Assembly: GCA_036785325.1 (NCBI GenBank)
Contig: JAXIVH010000029.1
Coordinates: 4,228,117 to 4,292,116 of the forward strand
Length of the DNA: 64,000 nt
Direction of reading: 5' to 3'
DNA from: Urophycis tenuis
Lineage: Eukaryota > Chordata > Actinopteri > Gadiformes > Phycidae
The translations under genes and the position numbers were made by a program. Below, one piece after another: positions 1-10,136 of the stretch; the first letter of the stretch is position 1, and the number at the start of each line of letters is the position of its first letter. A model generated the notes under the pieces. The model saw only the letters and a program-made list of their open reading frames with translations. It ran no database searches and was not told where the DNA came from.

Positions 1-320
1 CAGAACCATGGGTAAGAATGTGTCATCTCTGAGTGTGTGTATTTTGACAGCGTTTAAGCATTACGCCCGGTGAACTGGCCCCGACCCTGTACATCACAAC
101 CATGCAAGTTATGAGCTTATTTCATGTTGACGTGAACAATCGGGGATCAGTATAAATGCCCACAGATGCCCGCCCTCTGATGCATAAAGCTTTACCGTTG
201 TCTAGCTACTAAAAATCGAGTAAAAATTCGTGTCAACATCGTGGGTTGCCATGACCAGCATGTTTGTGCGTGTGAGGTGGTGCTCAAAGCTAGACATTTC
301 TCCGAGCTAATCTTTCTTAC

Positions 321-392
321 CTTAAGAACTGGAGTGAGAAACTCTGCCACGCCTAGGGCCGTACCTTTCACTGAGTTAATCACGTTCTGTAT
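321..392 (-). pseudogene. atg3: atg3 exon 1, unit 0, start codon ATG changed to ATA
   Basis: Coding part of atg3 exon 1 (24 codons) ending in a consensus donor gtaag at 316-320. ATG3 is the E2-like enzyme that transfers ATG8/LC3 to phosphatidylethanolamine; this exon encodes its N-terminal amphipathic helix, known in the family to sense curved membranes. The codon matching the start methionine in the other units reads ATA here (390-392), from a single base change. The upstream frame meets a TAA before any ATG, and exons 1-2 contain no internal Met. This copy is the one that should continue into the rest of atg3 to the left, so a normal protein from it would need a start codon from another unit or a non-AUG start. 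Sequencing error or polymorphism cannot be excluded. Confidence 0.85.
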
Positions 393-710
393 CGCGTAAA
401 TATTCTCTTATGTTTGGACAAAATACGATCCTATCCGAACAACGTGACGATAAACACAATTATCGAGTGAGGAGTGTCACTGCAGGTCACATGATCTGTC
501 AGACAACGATCGCTTCCGCTATTGAATTCTCGCGAGAACATCATTATTTCGGTTTGTATACAAAAGGCAGGAAACGTATAGCGCAACTTTGACAGCACAC
601 AATTTAATGTTTTGTTGTTGTATTAAGCAGGACAGTACGCTTAAGTATTTCAACCATTCAATCAAACTAAAGCAAATGCTATTTAGCAATACTATTTCAG
701 GTCTGCCAAG
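393..710 (-). promoter_or_regulatory. atg3: atg3 promoter region, unit 0
   Basis: Upstream flank of exon 1 up to the hAT target-site copy. It holds the palindrome TCTCGCGAGA at 528-537, about 136 bases upstream of the start-codon position; this is the known vertebrate core-promoter element bound by BANP. A TCACATGA site, close to the E-box type used by MiT/TFE factors, lies at 487-494. The sites are seen; their use is inferred. Confidence 0.7.
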
Positions 711-1570
711 TAGGGCTGTTAAGTTCTAGTCGACCGGTCGACTTATTGAAATTATTAAAAATTCTGATTGGTCGATTATTTGCCGTGTTAATTTCATTCG
801 GTCTATGGTTAATTTCATCAGGAGGAAAGCACCAAGTGCTAACGCGGGTGTTTTCAGAGCACCCCTGTTTCACAGTTAACAGCCTGTCAGAGAACATCCC
901 CCTTGTTTTCACTATTTTGGATTAGCCCAACCCACTAGAGACAGGTAGATTGACGTTCCACGTTATTCAGCGTCCGGTGGTTTGCCAAATATTTTTTTAT
1001 TTTGAGCGTTTCATTTACAGTGAGTCATCCTCTACCGTCTGGCCATATACCATGTCAAAGACATCGGCAGTGTGGCAGAATTTTACCTGCTTGAGACAAA
1101 ACAAATAGAAGAGACGCACACAGGAAGAAACATCGCTGCACGACTATCTGAAGTTGTTGATTCCTTTCAAATTCCAGAGGAAAAGTGTCTGTTGTGTGTG
1201 ACAACGCTGCTAACATGGCACTCTGTGTTGAAACACTAAAGGAGTAACACCAATGGTTGGAGATGCAGGGCTTCAGGTGCGCCGGGCACACTTTGCAGCC
1301 GTGTATTAATGCTGCGTTCAAACAAGTGACAATTAGTCGCGCCGTGGCTGCTGCGCTTCAACTTGTGGCACATTAAGGAGCACAAAGCCCAAAATGGGCT
1401 AAAACAGAAACAGGAGCAGCAAAATGTCCCATCAGTATATTTTCGGTAATCATGGGCTATTGTATTGCGCAGATGCACGTGATGCAAAACGCTGTCAAAG
1501 CCCCACCCCAATTAGTCGAAATTCTAATGTTTAAGTCGACCAAGAATTTCTTTGGTTGATTACAGCCCTA
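711..1570 (+). mobile_element. Non-autonomous hAT element, unit 0
   Basis: 860 bp with short inverted ends (TAGGGCTGT... and ...ACAGCCCTA), flanked by a perfect 8-bp target duplication CTGCCAAG (703-710 and 1571-1578), the hAT signature. Plus-strand remnants of a BED-finger transposase are readable: SAVWQNFTCLRQNK near 1060, then a degraded DDE-region segment from about 1150 to 1435 with stops and shifts. It cannot encode an active transposase. Confidence 0.88.
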
Positions 1571-1841
1571 CTGCCAAGTTTCAACACAAGAGTGAAACAT
1601 TATTCAGATGATGCGTTTCGCCTAAAAAATGTGGCCTTTTTTAACGTCGATTTATGTCCTCACCTCCATACCAGCGGCTCTCCCTGCACTGTGGCTAGTC
1701 TTGATTAACCAGAAATTAGAAATGAAAATTGTAACAAGAATTTTGACAAAATACATTTATTTGTCAATATTTAATTTCAACCAACTCTCCAATAATAAAA
1801 AAGGGGGAAGTAAGAGTGTATGTAAAGTGAGTCAGTGTAAA

Positions 1842-2306
1842 TGGGGGGGGGGGGCACCTCTGAGAAGAGGTGTGCCTTTAGTAGCTTCTTGAAGTGGAGG
1901 GGGGGGGGCACACCTCTGAGAAGAGGTGTGTCTTTAATAGCTTCTTGAAGTGGAGGGGGGGGGGGGGGGGGGGGGGGCACACCTCTAAAGGTGTGCCTTT
2001 AGTAGCTTCTTGAAGGGTTCCACTGAAGTGGAGGGGGGGGGGGGGGCACACCTGGGGCACAGCAGATGTGTAGGTAGAGCTGATTCCACAGGGGCACACC
2101 TCTGAGAAGGGGGGAGTAAGAGTGTATGTAAAGTGAGTCAGTGTAAATGGGGGGGGGGGGGGGGGGGCACACCTCAAAGAAGAGGTGTGCCTTTAGTAGC
2201 TTCTTGAATTGGAGGGGGGGGGCACACCTCTGAGAAGAGGTGTGCCTTTAGTAGCTTCTTGAAGGGTTCCACTGAAGTGGAGGGGGGGGGGGGGGGGGGG
2301 GGGGGG
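1842..2306 (-). repeat. G-run/hairpin minisatellite derived from a LINE ORF end, unit 0
   Basis: Tandem modules of roughly 50-70 bp. Each has a G run of about 8-26, then CACACCTCT-GAGA-AGAGGTGTG (a short hairpin), then TTTAGTAGCTTCTTGAAGTGGA. Read on the minus strand the module encodes a FKKLLKAHLFSEV-like peptide followed by polyproline, which matches the C-terminal end of the adjacent LINE frame (HFKKLLKAHLFS). The array therefore seems to be an amplified LINE 3' coding end in which the C tract grew. Confidence 0.75.
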
Positions 2307-2579
2307 CACACCTGGGGCACAGCAGATGTGGAGGTAGAGCTGATTCCAGTGTGGGGGCGGACACACAGAAGGCCCTGTCCCCAAAGGTCTTGAGTCTGGT
2401 GCGGGGGGTTGCCAGCTGGTCATTAGCAGAGGACCTGAGTGACCGCAGGGGGGTGTAAGGATGGAGGAGGCCAGAGCATGTAGGGACTTGAAGGTGAGTA
2501 GGAGGATTTTGAACTTGATCCGGGATTTGACTGGTAACCAGTGGAGCTGCATCAGGGTGGGGGTCATCTTCAATGTCAT
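2307..2579 (-). mobile_element. LINE reverse-transcriptase C-terminal fragment, unit 0
   Basis: Minus-strand frame with LHWLPVKSRIKFKILLLTFK and, further on, RSSANDQLATPRTRLKTFGD, typical of the C-terminal part of the CR1/L2-type LINE polyprotein. A 19-base deletion near 2468 breaks the frame relative to the other units. The family name is an inference from the motif. Confidence 0.65.
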
Positions 2580-2589
2580 GATGGATGAA

Positions 2590-3560
2590 AGAGTTCCCCC
2601 AGGAGCAAAACTTTCGGGTTTTGGTTTTGGTTGAAGCTCTGCAGTAGGGGCATCTGAAGCGTTCTTTGAGCAATGGGCTGAAGTGATCGGCTACTGCAAA
2701 TGGCACATTGTGTTCCACCATTGACACTGCTACCTTTACCTCAGCTCTCATTGTCTGCAACAGAGATTAGGTAATTAAAAAGCAAATCATTTAAAGACAA
2801 TAAAACATTAAGTGTTTTTTGATTGAAAGTCTTAGCAGCAGAGTCAAGGTTGATAGAAAAACACCATTACATACAAAAATAATCAAATGAACATTAGTTT
2901 AGACAAAATATGCGTTTCATTTACTATGTATTTATGCTGATATAACCTAAAAGTGCAATTCAGCTACTAGCAGTGTCCATAACACTGGTAGTAGCTGAAT
3001 AGCATGTAGTACCTTGACTTCCTGAGCTGTCAGTGGCTGGGCCATAATATGGTGCAATGCCGGCTGTTGACTGTACTGCCTGTTCTTTGGTAATAGAAAT
3101 AGAAATAGAAATACTTTATTAATCCCAAGCTGGGAAATTGCAATGTAGCAGCAGCATTGAATTACACAGAATAGATGCAATTAGAAATAAAAAAGTGTAT
3201 GTAAAAATAAAAAATATATATTAAAAATATAAATATAAAATATAAACTAAAACTAAAAATGTAAACTAAATATAATCTAAACTAAACAATAAATAATAAA
3301 TGCAATGTACAATGCGCTTTGCTTTTTATATGCCTTGTGACATCTGCCTTTCCTTGATGGGCACAGCTGTTCTCGTGTCTGCATATAGAGCACCAAAAGT
3401 AGGAGGTGGTTGTGCCTAGTGATGAAGGGCCATTCTGCTGTCCACTCCCTTTTAAAAGTGCACCTGTAGATGGCTGCTCCACTCTTGGCTTTCTGCTTCA
3501 CTTCCACATCTTTGTCCTCGTTCTCTTCTGATCTCTCTTGATCTCCTGTGGCGCTCACAT
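2590..3560 (-). pseudogene. hAT-like zinc-finger transposase relic with LINE 3' end, unit 0
   Basis: Read on the minus strand: an N-terminal piece from 3558 (MSATGDQERSEENEDKDVEV), a zinc-finger-like segment SYFWCSICRHENSCAHQGKA after a frameshift, a short middle piece near 3090-2990 (GIAPYYGPATD), and a piece at about 2750-2640 (SMVEHNVPFAVADHFSPLLK). The same order occurs in teleost hAT-like transposon proteins. A LINE 3' end with an (ATAGAA)n tail interrupts it at about 3094-3190 (9204-9300, 15261-15355 and 21008-21110 in the other units). It is broken by shifts and cannot be functional as it stands. Confidence 0.55.
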
Positions 3561-3900
3561 TTTCAGGGGGTGCATAAGGGGGGGGCTCTCACTGGCACTG
3601 CCAAGAATGACAGCAGATCTCTCTGCTGCCTCTTACCTATCTTTCAAAAGATAAATACATGTTACTGTGTGATTGAATACTGTTTTACAATGGTTCTCAA
3701 AGTGGATTCCAGGGACTCAGTGGGTTCCTTTAGGGTGGTCTAAATGGACACTTACAAGGTCTGTAACTCTGACAGTGTACAAATGGAACCAAATAGACCA
3801 CAATGGGTCCTTTTTGTACACTGTCAAGAGTTAAGGACAGACCTTGAAATTTAGAATTTTGAGAAACACTGCTTTGGGGGGGGGGGGGGGGTCTAAATTG

Positions 3901-4128
<228 letters not shown>

Positions 4129-4379
4129 GCTTTTTCAAGTGTGAACTAGCCAAGCTCTGCCACAAATACAGGACAATGATAGACTTATAGCAGCCTCAAA
4201 ACAGTACATATTAACTAGGAAACTCAAGGAGAAACAGCGAATCAACAGTGAACAAAATAGGGTAGTTACCTACCGTCCGTCTTCCAACAATCAAGAGAAC
4301 GTCGAGTCAGTGGATTTTAAATGTCGGCGCTGTTGTGTGTGAAAGATAGTTACAGACGCCAAGACCCGCCTCACGTTAC

Positions 4380-4470
4380 TTCTGATTGGTTTATATTGCG
4401 TGGTGCCTGCCGTGGTTGGTTAGATTTAGGCACAAAGGACTGATGGATTGGTCCGGATTGGTTATCTCGG
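4380..4470 (-). promoter_or_regulatory. CCAAT-box cluster, present in all four units
   Basis: Three ATTGG (minus-strand CCAAT) sites at 4385, 4447 and 4457 plus a GGTTGG lie in about 80 bases. The counterparts are near 10390-10470, 16505-16585 and 22140-22220. A possible splice donor for the minus strand (ctacc reversed) lies at about 4270. This may be the promoter of the hAT-like relic gene to the left; that is inference only. Confidence 0.3.
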
Positions 4471-4589
4471 TCAGTCAATTAGAGTTGAGAAAAGCGGAGA
4501 GGCCAACCAGGTGCTCAGCGGGAGGTAATCAAGAGTAGGTAGTGATCGGTGCTCTTGGATCAAGAGGGAAAATGCAAAAAGATGGAGGA

Positions 4590-4706
4590 TCCAGGCACTC
4601 GAGAGGAGGGTGAAGAATAAAAAAGCCTTTTATTTACTCATGGCTTAAAATATAGGATGCCAACATGTTTCGAAGCAAAACTTCTTCATCAGGACATCAG
4701 AGAGAG
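4590..4706 (-). repeat. Interspersed repeat end, present in all four units
   Basis: Segment with GCCTTTTATTTACTCATGG and a short hairpin around TTTCGAAGCAAAACTTCTTC, a form common at the 3' ends of vertebrate retroelements. Counterparts are at 10597-10712, 16705-16827 and 22338-22455; unit C has a small deletion at its right end. Family not resolved. Confidence 0.4.
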
Positions 4707-5099
4707 TCAATTAGAGTTACTCCTTACTCGAACTACGGCATGCCGCGAGGACCAAAGTTTATTATCATAAAAAAATATAGAGTATTGAATGGGGAGCGTG
4801 AGAAATGTCAAGTGTGGCGTGTGGTGTGAGATTGGGTCAAATTGCGTGACTGTCACACTCAAAAGCGTGACGCTTGGCAGCTCTGCATTTGAAAAAGCAC
4901 ACATGTTTGGAAATCACTTAAGTCTGTATAAGGCATAAAATAAGAAATAAGGCAAAAAAAAGTATTTATTTTGTACTTTTGAAAAATCTGTTAACTAAGT
5001 AGCGTAATCTACATGCAGCTCAGTTCAAACAAAGGTTTAGAAATACTTAGAACAAATGCCCAAATTGAATTGCATATACATTGTGAACACTAATCCTCA

Positions 5100-5166
5100 A
5101 TTTTGTCGTGCCACCGTATTTTTATACTGTTGTACAATGACAATAAAGATTCTATTCTATTCTAAA
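5100..5166 (+). mobile_element. LINE-type 3' tail (ATTCT)n, present in all four units
   Basis: TTGTACAATGACAATAAAG followed by ATTCTATTCTATTCT is the usual 3' end of a fish non-LTR element. Counterparts: 11106-11171, 17221-17287 and 22825-22891. It sits about 40 bases from the ccdc80 poly(A) signals, on the opposite strand. Confidence 0.55.
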
Positions 5167-5436
5167 CAACAAACTCTGCTAAAAAGACATTTTATTCAAA
5201 CATTTGATGAAATGACAAAGTAAACGTTTTTATTCATCAAACCCGATGTAAAAGACATCTATATGATCGATATTGTTTGAATATATAAAGTATAAACAAT
5301 AAAACTAAATTAGACACACCCAAAGCACAACAAACACATTCTGGAAAGTACTCGAAATACTAATTGTACCCTGAGCCTGAGACATTAACACATTCGAGCA
5401 ACCAAAACACGCAGTACAGTTGCAAGTAATCTGTGC

Positions 5437-5491
5437 TTAGTAACCGTACCCGCGGTGACCATATCCGTCTGGGTCGTGTTCGTGGTACCCA
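5437..5491 (-). pseudogene. ccdc80: ccdc80 last-exon fragment fused to atg3 intron 3 (units 0/A)
   Basis: The last 55 bases of the ccdc80 reading frame (YHEHDPDGYGHRGYGY, then TAA at 5437-5439), followed on the minus strand by ccdc80 3' UTR with a poly(A) signal at 5229-5234. Upstream of 5491 the sequence is not ccdc80 but the start of atg3 intron 3, 37 bases past the exon 3 donor. The fragment has no ccdc80 acceptor of its own. Confidence 0.9.
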
Positions 5492-5528
5492 GGCTTGCTG
5501 CCCTCCCAGTCGATGAGCAGTCACTCAC

Positions 5529-6156
5529 CATTTCCAGGTCGGACAGTGGTGGACTTAATGATCACCGGCAGCTATAAACTAATGAGGAGGAAGGGACATA
5601 GGGTTAATGACTAACGACACAAATAAAATGTCACGATGCGTGGCCCCGTCTAATACATTTGCCAATATATTAAGTACAAGCTTTCACTTTAGAGTGTTCT
5701 CACCTCTTCCGGTGTAATTACTCCGGTTTCTTTGAATTTAGATTCCTTTGAGTCAAACAGAACACAGAACGATGGGTAAGAATGTGTCATCTCTGAGTGT
5801 GTGTATTTTGACAGCGTTTAAGCATTACGCCCGGTGAACTGGCCCCGACCCTGTACATCACAACCATGCAAGTTATGAGCTTATTTCATGTTGACGTGAA
5901 CAATCGGGGATCAGTATAAATGCCCACAGATGCCCGCCCTCTGATGCATAAAGCTTTACCGTTGTCTAGCTACTAAAAATCGAGTAAAAATTCGTGTCAA
6001 CATCGTGGGTTGCCATGACCAGCATGTTTGTGCGTGTGAGGTGGTGCTCAAAGCTAGACATTTCTCCGAGCTAATCTTTCTTACCTTAAGAACTGGAGTG
6101 AGAAACTCTGCCACGCCTAGGGCCGTACCTTTCACTGAGTTAATCACGTTCTGCAT
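5529..6156 (-). pseudogene. atg3: atg3 exons 1-3, unit A, nonsense codon in exon 3
   Basis: Exon 1 is 6085-6156 (ATG at 6154-6156, 24 codons), exon 2 is 5704-5745 (14 codons, phase 0), exon 3 is 5529-5578 (50 bases). All have GT-AG borders: donors at 6084, 5703 and 5528, acceptors at 5746 and 5579. The peptide follows the conserved ATG3 N terminus, including the ESKFKETGVITPEE segment and the GDH..HHCPTW motif. The Leu codon of exon 3 is TAA here (5555-5557) where units B and C have TTA. The gene breaks off in intron 3 at 5492, where it fuses to the ccdc80 last exon. The catalytic Cys region and all later exons are missing from this unit. Confidence 0.88.
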
Positions 6157-6474
6157 CGCGTAAATATTCTCTTATGTTTGGACAAAATACGATCCTATCC
6201 GAACAACGTGACGATAAACACAATTATCGAGTGAGGAGTGTCACTGCAGGTCACATGATCTGTCAGACAACGATCGCTTCCGCTATTGAATTCTCGCGAG
6301 AACATCATTATTTCGGTTTGTATACAAAAGGCAGGAAACGTATAGCGCAACTTTGACAGCACACAATTTAATGTTTTGTTGTTGTATTAAGCAGGACAGT
6401 ACGCTTAAGTATTTCAACCATTCAATCAAACTAAAGCAAAGGCTATTTAGCAATACTATTTCAGGTCTGCCAAG
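6157..6474 (-). promoter_or_regulatory. atg3: atg3 promoter region, unit A
   Basis: Same layout as unit 0: TCTCGCGAGA at 6292-6301 and TCACATGA at 6251-6258 upstream of the ATG at 6156. The sequence is unchanged at both sites, so this copy could initiate transcription on its own. Confidence 0.7.
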
Positions 6475-7334
6475 TAGGGCTGTTAAGTTCTAGTCGACCG
6501 GTCGACTTATTGAAATTATTAAAAATTCTGATTGGTCGATTATTTGCCGTGTTAATTTCATTCGGTCTATGGTTAATTTCATCAGGAGGAAAGCACCAAG
6601 TGCTAACGCGGGTGTTTTCAGAGCACCCCTGTTTCACAGTTAACAGCCTGTCAGAGAACATCCCCCTTGTTTTCACTATTTTGGATTAGCCCAACCCACT
6701 AGAGACAGGTAGATTGACGTTCCACGTTATTCAACGTCCGGTGGTTTGCCAAATATTTTTTTTATTTTGAGCGTTTCATTTACAGTGAGTCATCCTCTAC
6801 CGTCTGGCCATATACCATGTCAAAGACATCGGCAGTGTGGCAGAATTTTACCTGCTTGAGACAAAACAAATAGAAGAGACGCACACAGGAAGAAACATCG
6901 CTGCACGACTATCTGAAGTTGTTGATTCCTTTCAAATTCCAGAGGAAAAGTGTCTGTTGTGTGTGACAACGCTGCTAACATGGCACTCTGTGTTGAAACA
7001 CTAAAGGAGTAACACCAATGGTTGGAGATGCAAGGCTTCAGGTGCGCCGGGCACACTTTGCAGCCGTGTATTAATGCTGCGCTCAAACAAGTGACAATTA
7101 GTCGCGCCGTGGCTGCTGCGCGTCAACTTGTGGCACATTAAGGAGCACAAAGCCCAAAATGGGCTAAAACAGAAACAGGAGCAGCAAAATGTCCCATCAG
7201 TATATTTTCGGAATCATGGGCTATTGTATTGCGCAGATGCACGTGATGCAAAACGCTGTCAAAGCCCCACCCCAATTAGTCGAAATTCTAATGTTTAAGT
7301 CGACCAAGAATTTCTTTGGTTGATTACAGCCCTA
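6475..7334 (+). mobile_element. Non-autonomous hAT element, unit A
   Basis: Same insertion as in unit 0, with target duplication CTGCCAAG at 6467-6474 and 7335-7342. The shared site shows it was present before the array formed. Confidence 0.88.
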
Positions 7335-7671
7335 CTGCCAAGTTTCAACACATGAGTGAAACCTTATTGAGATGATGCGTTTCGCCTAAAAAATGTGGCC
7401 TTTTTTAACGTCGATTTATGTCCTCACCTCCATACCAGCGGCTCTCCCTGCACTGTGGCTAGTCTTGATTAACCAGAAATTAGAAATGAAAATTGTAACA
7501 AGAATTTTGACAAAATACATTTATTTGTCAATAAATGCCCCCACACTGTGGAATCAGCACAGTTAATTAAACAAATTAAACAAAATTAAACAAATTATTT
7601 GTTTAATTTCAACCAACTCTCCAATAATAAAAAAGGGGGAAGTAAGAGTGTATGTAAAGTGAGTCAGTGTA

Positions 7672-8398
7672 AATGGGGGGGGGGGGGGGGCCCACCTCTG
7701 AGAAGAGGTGTGCCTTTAATAGCTTCTTGAAGTGGGGGGGGGGGGGGGGGGGGGGCACACCTCTGAGAAGAGGTGTGCCTTTAATAGCTTCTTGAAGTGG
7801 AGGGGGGGGGGGGGTGGGGGCTGTAGCGAAGGTCTCCCGAACTCGGGTCTCCGGGCAACTTGACCGAAACACCAAAGAGCCAAGCCCTTTGGCATGGCAG
7901 CCAGAGCGCATGGTCAACTGTGGTGACGGAACTCCGTCACACTGCCTTCCCCTTCGGGAAGCGCACCCATGCGCTTCACGCCCACAGGCGTCCCTCACGC
8001 ATCATCCCGCCGACTTCTCCCATCCAGGGTGCCCCACACAAGTGCTTCACCCATCTCTGGGGTCCCTCGCACAGGGGTCCACCTATCCTGGGGGTCCCTC
8101 ATACGGCTCACATTCCAGGTGCGCCTCCGATGGCCTCACGGCAAGCCATCCCACTTCTGACACCATTTGTAGCGAAGGGACAAGGCAGTCCCCCCACCCG
8201 GTCTTGAACTCGGGTCTCCGGGGCACCAAACCAGCAACTTGACCGAAACACCAAAGAGCCAGGCTCTTTGGCATGGCAGCCAGAGCGCATGGTCAACTGT
8301 GGTGACGGGCACTCCGTCACAGGGGCACACCTCTAAAGGTGTGCCTTTAGTAGCTTCTTGAAGGGTTCCACTGAAGTGGAGGGGGGGGGGGGGGGGGG
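7672..8398 (-). repeat. G-run/hairpin minisatellite, unit A, split by a TRIM
   Basis: Same modules as in unit 0, but split by a 500-bp LTR-type insertion at 7822-8321. G runs reach about 19. Confidence 0.75.
7822..8321 (-). mobile_element. TRIM-like miniature LTR retrotransposon, unit A
   Basis: 500 bp with direct terminal repeats at 8168-8321 (154 bp, 5' LTR on the minus strand) and 7822-7941 (120 bp, the same sequence with internal deletions). Both begin TGTGACGGAG and end CGCTACA. A 5-bp target duplication GGGGC flanks it (7817-7821, 8322-8326). Just inside the 5' LTR is a primer-binding-site-like TGGTGTCAGAAGTGGGAT, and just before the 3' LTR a purine tract AAGGGGAAGG. The 226-bp interior has no coding capacity. 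This is the layout of a terminal-repeat retrotransposon in miniature. Confidence 0.78.
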
Positions 8399-8721
8399 CA
8401 CACCTGGGGCACAGCAGATGTGTAGGTAGAGCTGATTCCACAGTGTGGGGGCGGACACACAGAAGGCCCTGTCCCCAAAGGTCTTGAGTCTGGTGCGGGG
8501 GGTTGCCAGCTGGTCATTAGCAGAGGACCTGAGTGACCGCAGGGGGGTGTAAGGATGGAGGAGGTCAGAGAGGTAGCGGGGGCCAGAGCATGTAGGGACT
8601 TGAAGGTGAGTAGGAGGATTTTGAACTTGATCCGGGATTTGACTGGTAACCAGTGGAGCTGCATCAGGGTGGGGGTCATCTTCAACGTCATGATGGATGA
8701 AAGAGTTCCCCCAGGAGCCAA
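8399..8721 (-). mobile_element. LINE reverse-transcriptase C-terminal fragment, unit A
   Basis: Same fragment as unit 0 without the 19-base deletion, so the segment YLSDLLHPYTPLRSL is readable. Confidence 0.65.
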
Positions 8722-8730
8722 ACTTTCGGG

Positions 8731-9662
8731 TTATGGTTTTGGTTGAAGCTCTGCAGTAGGGGCATCTGAAGCGTTCTTTGAGCAATGGGCTGAAGTGATC
8801 GGCTACTGCAAATGGCACATTGTGTTCCACCATTGACACTGCTACCTTTACCTCAGCTCCCATTGTCTGCAACAGAGATTAGGTAATTAAAAAGCAAATC
8901 ATTTAAAGACAATAAAACATTAAGTGTTTTTTGATTGAAAGTCTTAGCAGCAGAGACAAGGTTGATAGAAAAACACCATTACATACAAAAATAATCAAAT
9001 GAACATTAGATTAGACAAAATATGCGTTTCATTTACTATGTATTTATGCTGATATAACCTAAAAGTGCAATTCAGCTACTAGCAGTGTCCATAACACTGG
9101 TAGTAGCTGAATAGCATGTAGTACCTTGACTTCCTGAGCTGTCAGTGGCTGGGCCATAATATGGTGCAATGCCGGCTGTTGACTGTACTGCCTGTTCTTT
9201 GGTAATAGAAATAGAAATACTTTATTAATCCCAAGCTGGGAAATTGCAATGTAGCAGCAGCATTAAATTACACAGAATAGATGCAATTAGAAATAAAAAA
9301 GTGTATGTAAAAATAAAATATATATATTAAAAATATAAATATAAAATATAAACTAAAACTAAATAAAAACTAAATATAATCTAAACTAAACAATAAATAA
9401 TAAATGCAATGTACAATGCGCTTTGCTTTTTATATGCCTTGTGACATCTGCCTTTCCTTGATGGGCACAGCTGTTCTCGTGTCTGCATATAGAGCACCAA
9501 AAGTAGGAGGTGGTTGTGCCTAGTGATGAAGGGCCATTCTGCTGTCCACTCCCTTTTAAAAGTGCACCTGTAGATGGCTGCTCCACTCTTGGCTTTCTGC
9601 TTCACTTCCACATCTTTGTCCTCGTTCTCTTCTGATCTCTCTTGATCTCCTGTGGCGCTCAC
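8731..9662 (-). pseudogene. hAT-like zinc-finger transposase relic, unit A
   Basis: Same segments in the same order as unit 0: N-terminal piece from 9662, finger at 9586-9420, C-terminal VEHNVPFAVADH piece near 8840. Same frameshift. Confidence 0.55.
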
Positions 9663-10011
9663 ATTTTCAGGGGGTGCATAAGGGGGGGGGCTCTCACTGG
9701 CACTGCCAAGAATGACAGCAGATCTCTCTGCTGCCTCTTACCTATCTTTCAAAAGATAAATACATGTTACTGTGTGATTGAATACTGTTTTACAATGGTT
9801 CTCAAAGTGGATTCCAGGGACTCAGTGGGTTCCTTTAGGGTGGTCTAAATGGACACTTACAAGGTCTGTAAGTCTGACAGTGTACAAATTGAACCAAATA
9901 GACCTCAATGGGTCCTTTTGGTTCTTTTTGTACACTGTCAAGAGTTAAGGACAGACCTTGAAATTTAGAATTTTGAGGAACACTGCTTTGGGGGGGGGGG
10001 GGTCTAAATTG

Positions 10012-10136
<125 letters not shown>

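Noticed and set aside
393..600. 60-codon plus-strand frame directly upstream of atg3, considered as slc35a5, the head-to-head neighbour of ATG3 in mammals
   Set aside because: No similarity to a nucleotide-sugar transporter and no splice continuation; the region is promoter sequence repeated in all units.
1777..2760. Polyproline/polyglycine frames of 100-244 codons in the array units
   Set aside because: Made by C or G homopolymers joining LINE and minisatellite sequence; only the LINE and hAT-like segments have protein similarity.
7814..8274. Several overlapping frames of 60-147 codons inside the 500-bp insertion
   Set aside because: They are the GC-rich interior and LTRs of the TRIM; no protein family recognised and both strands are equally open.
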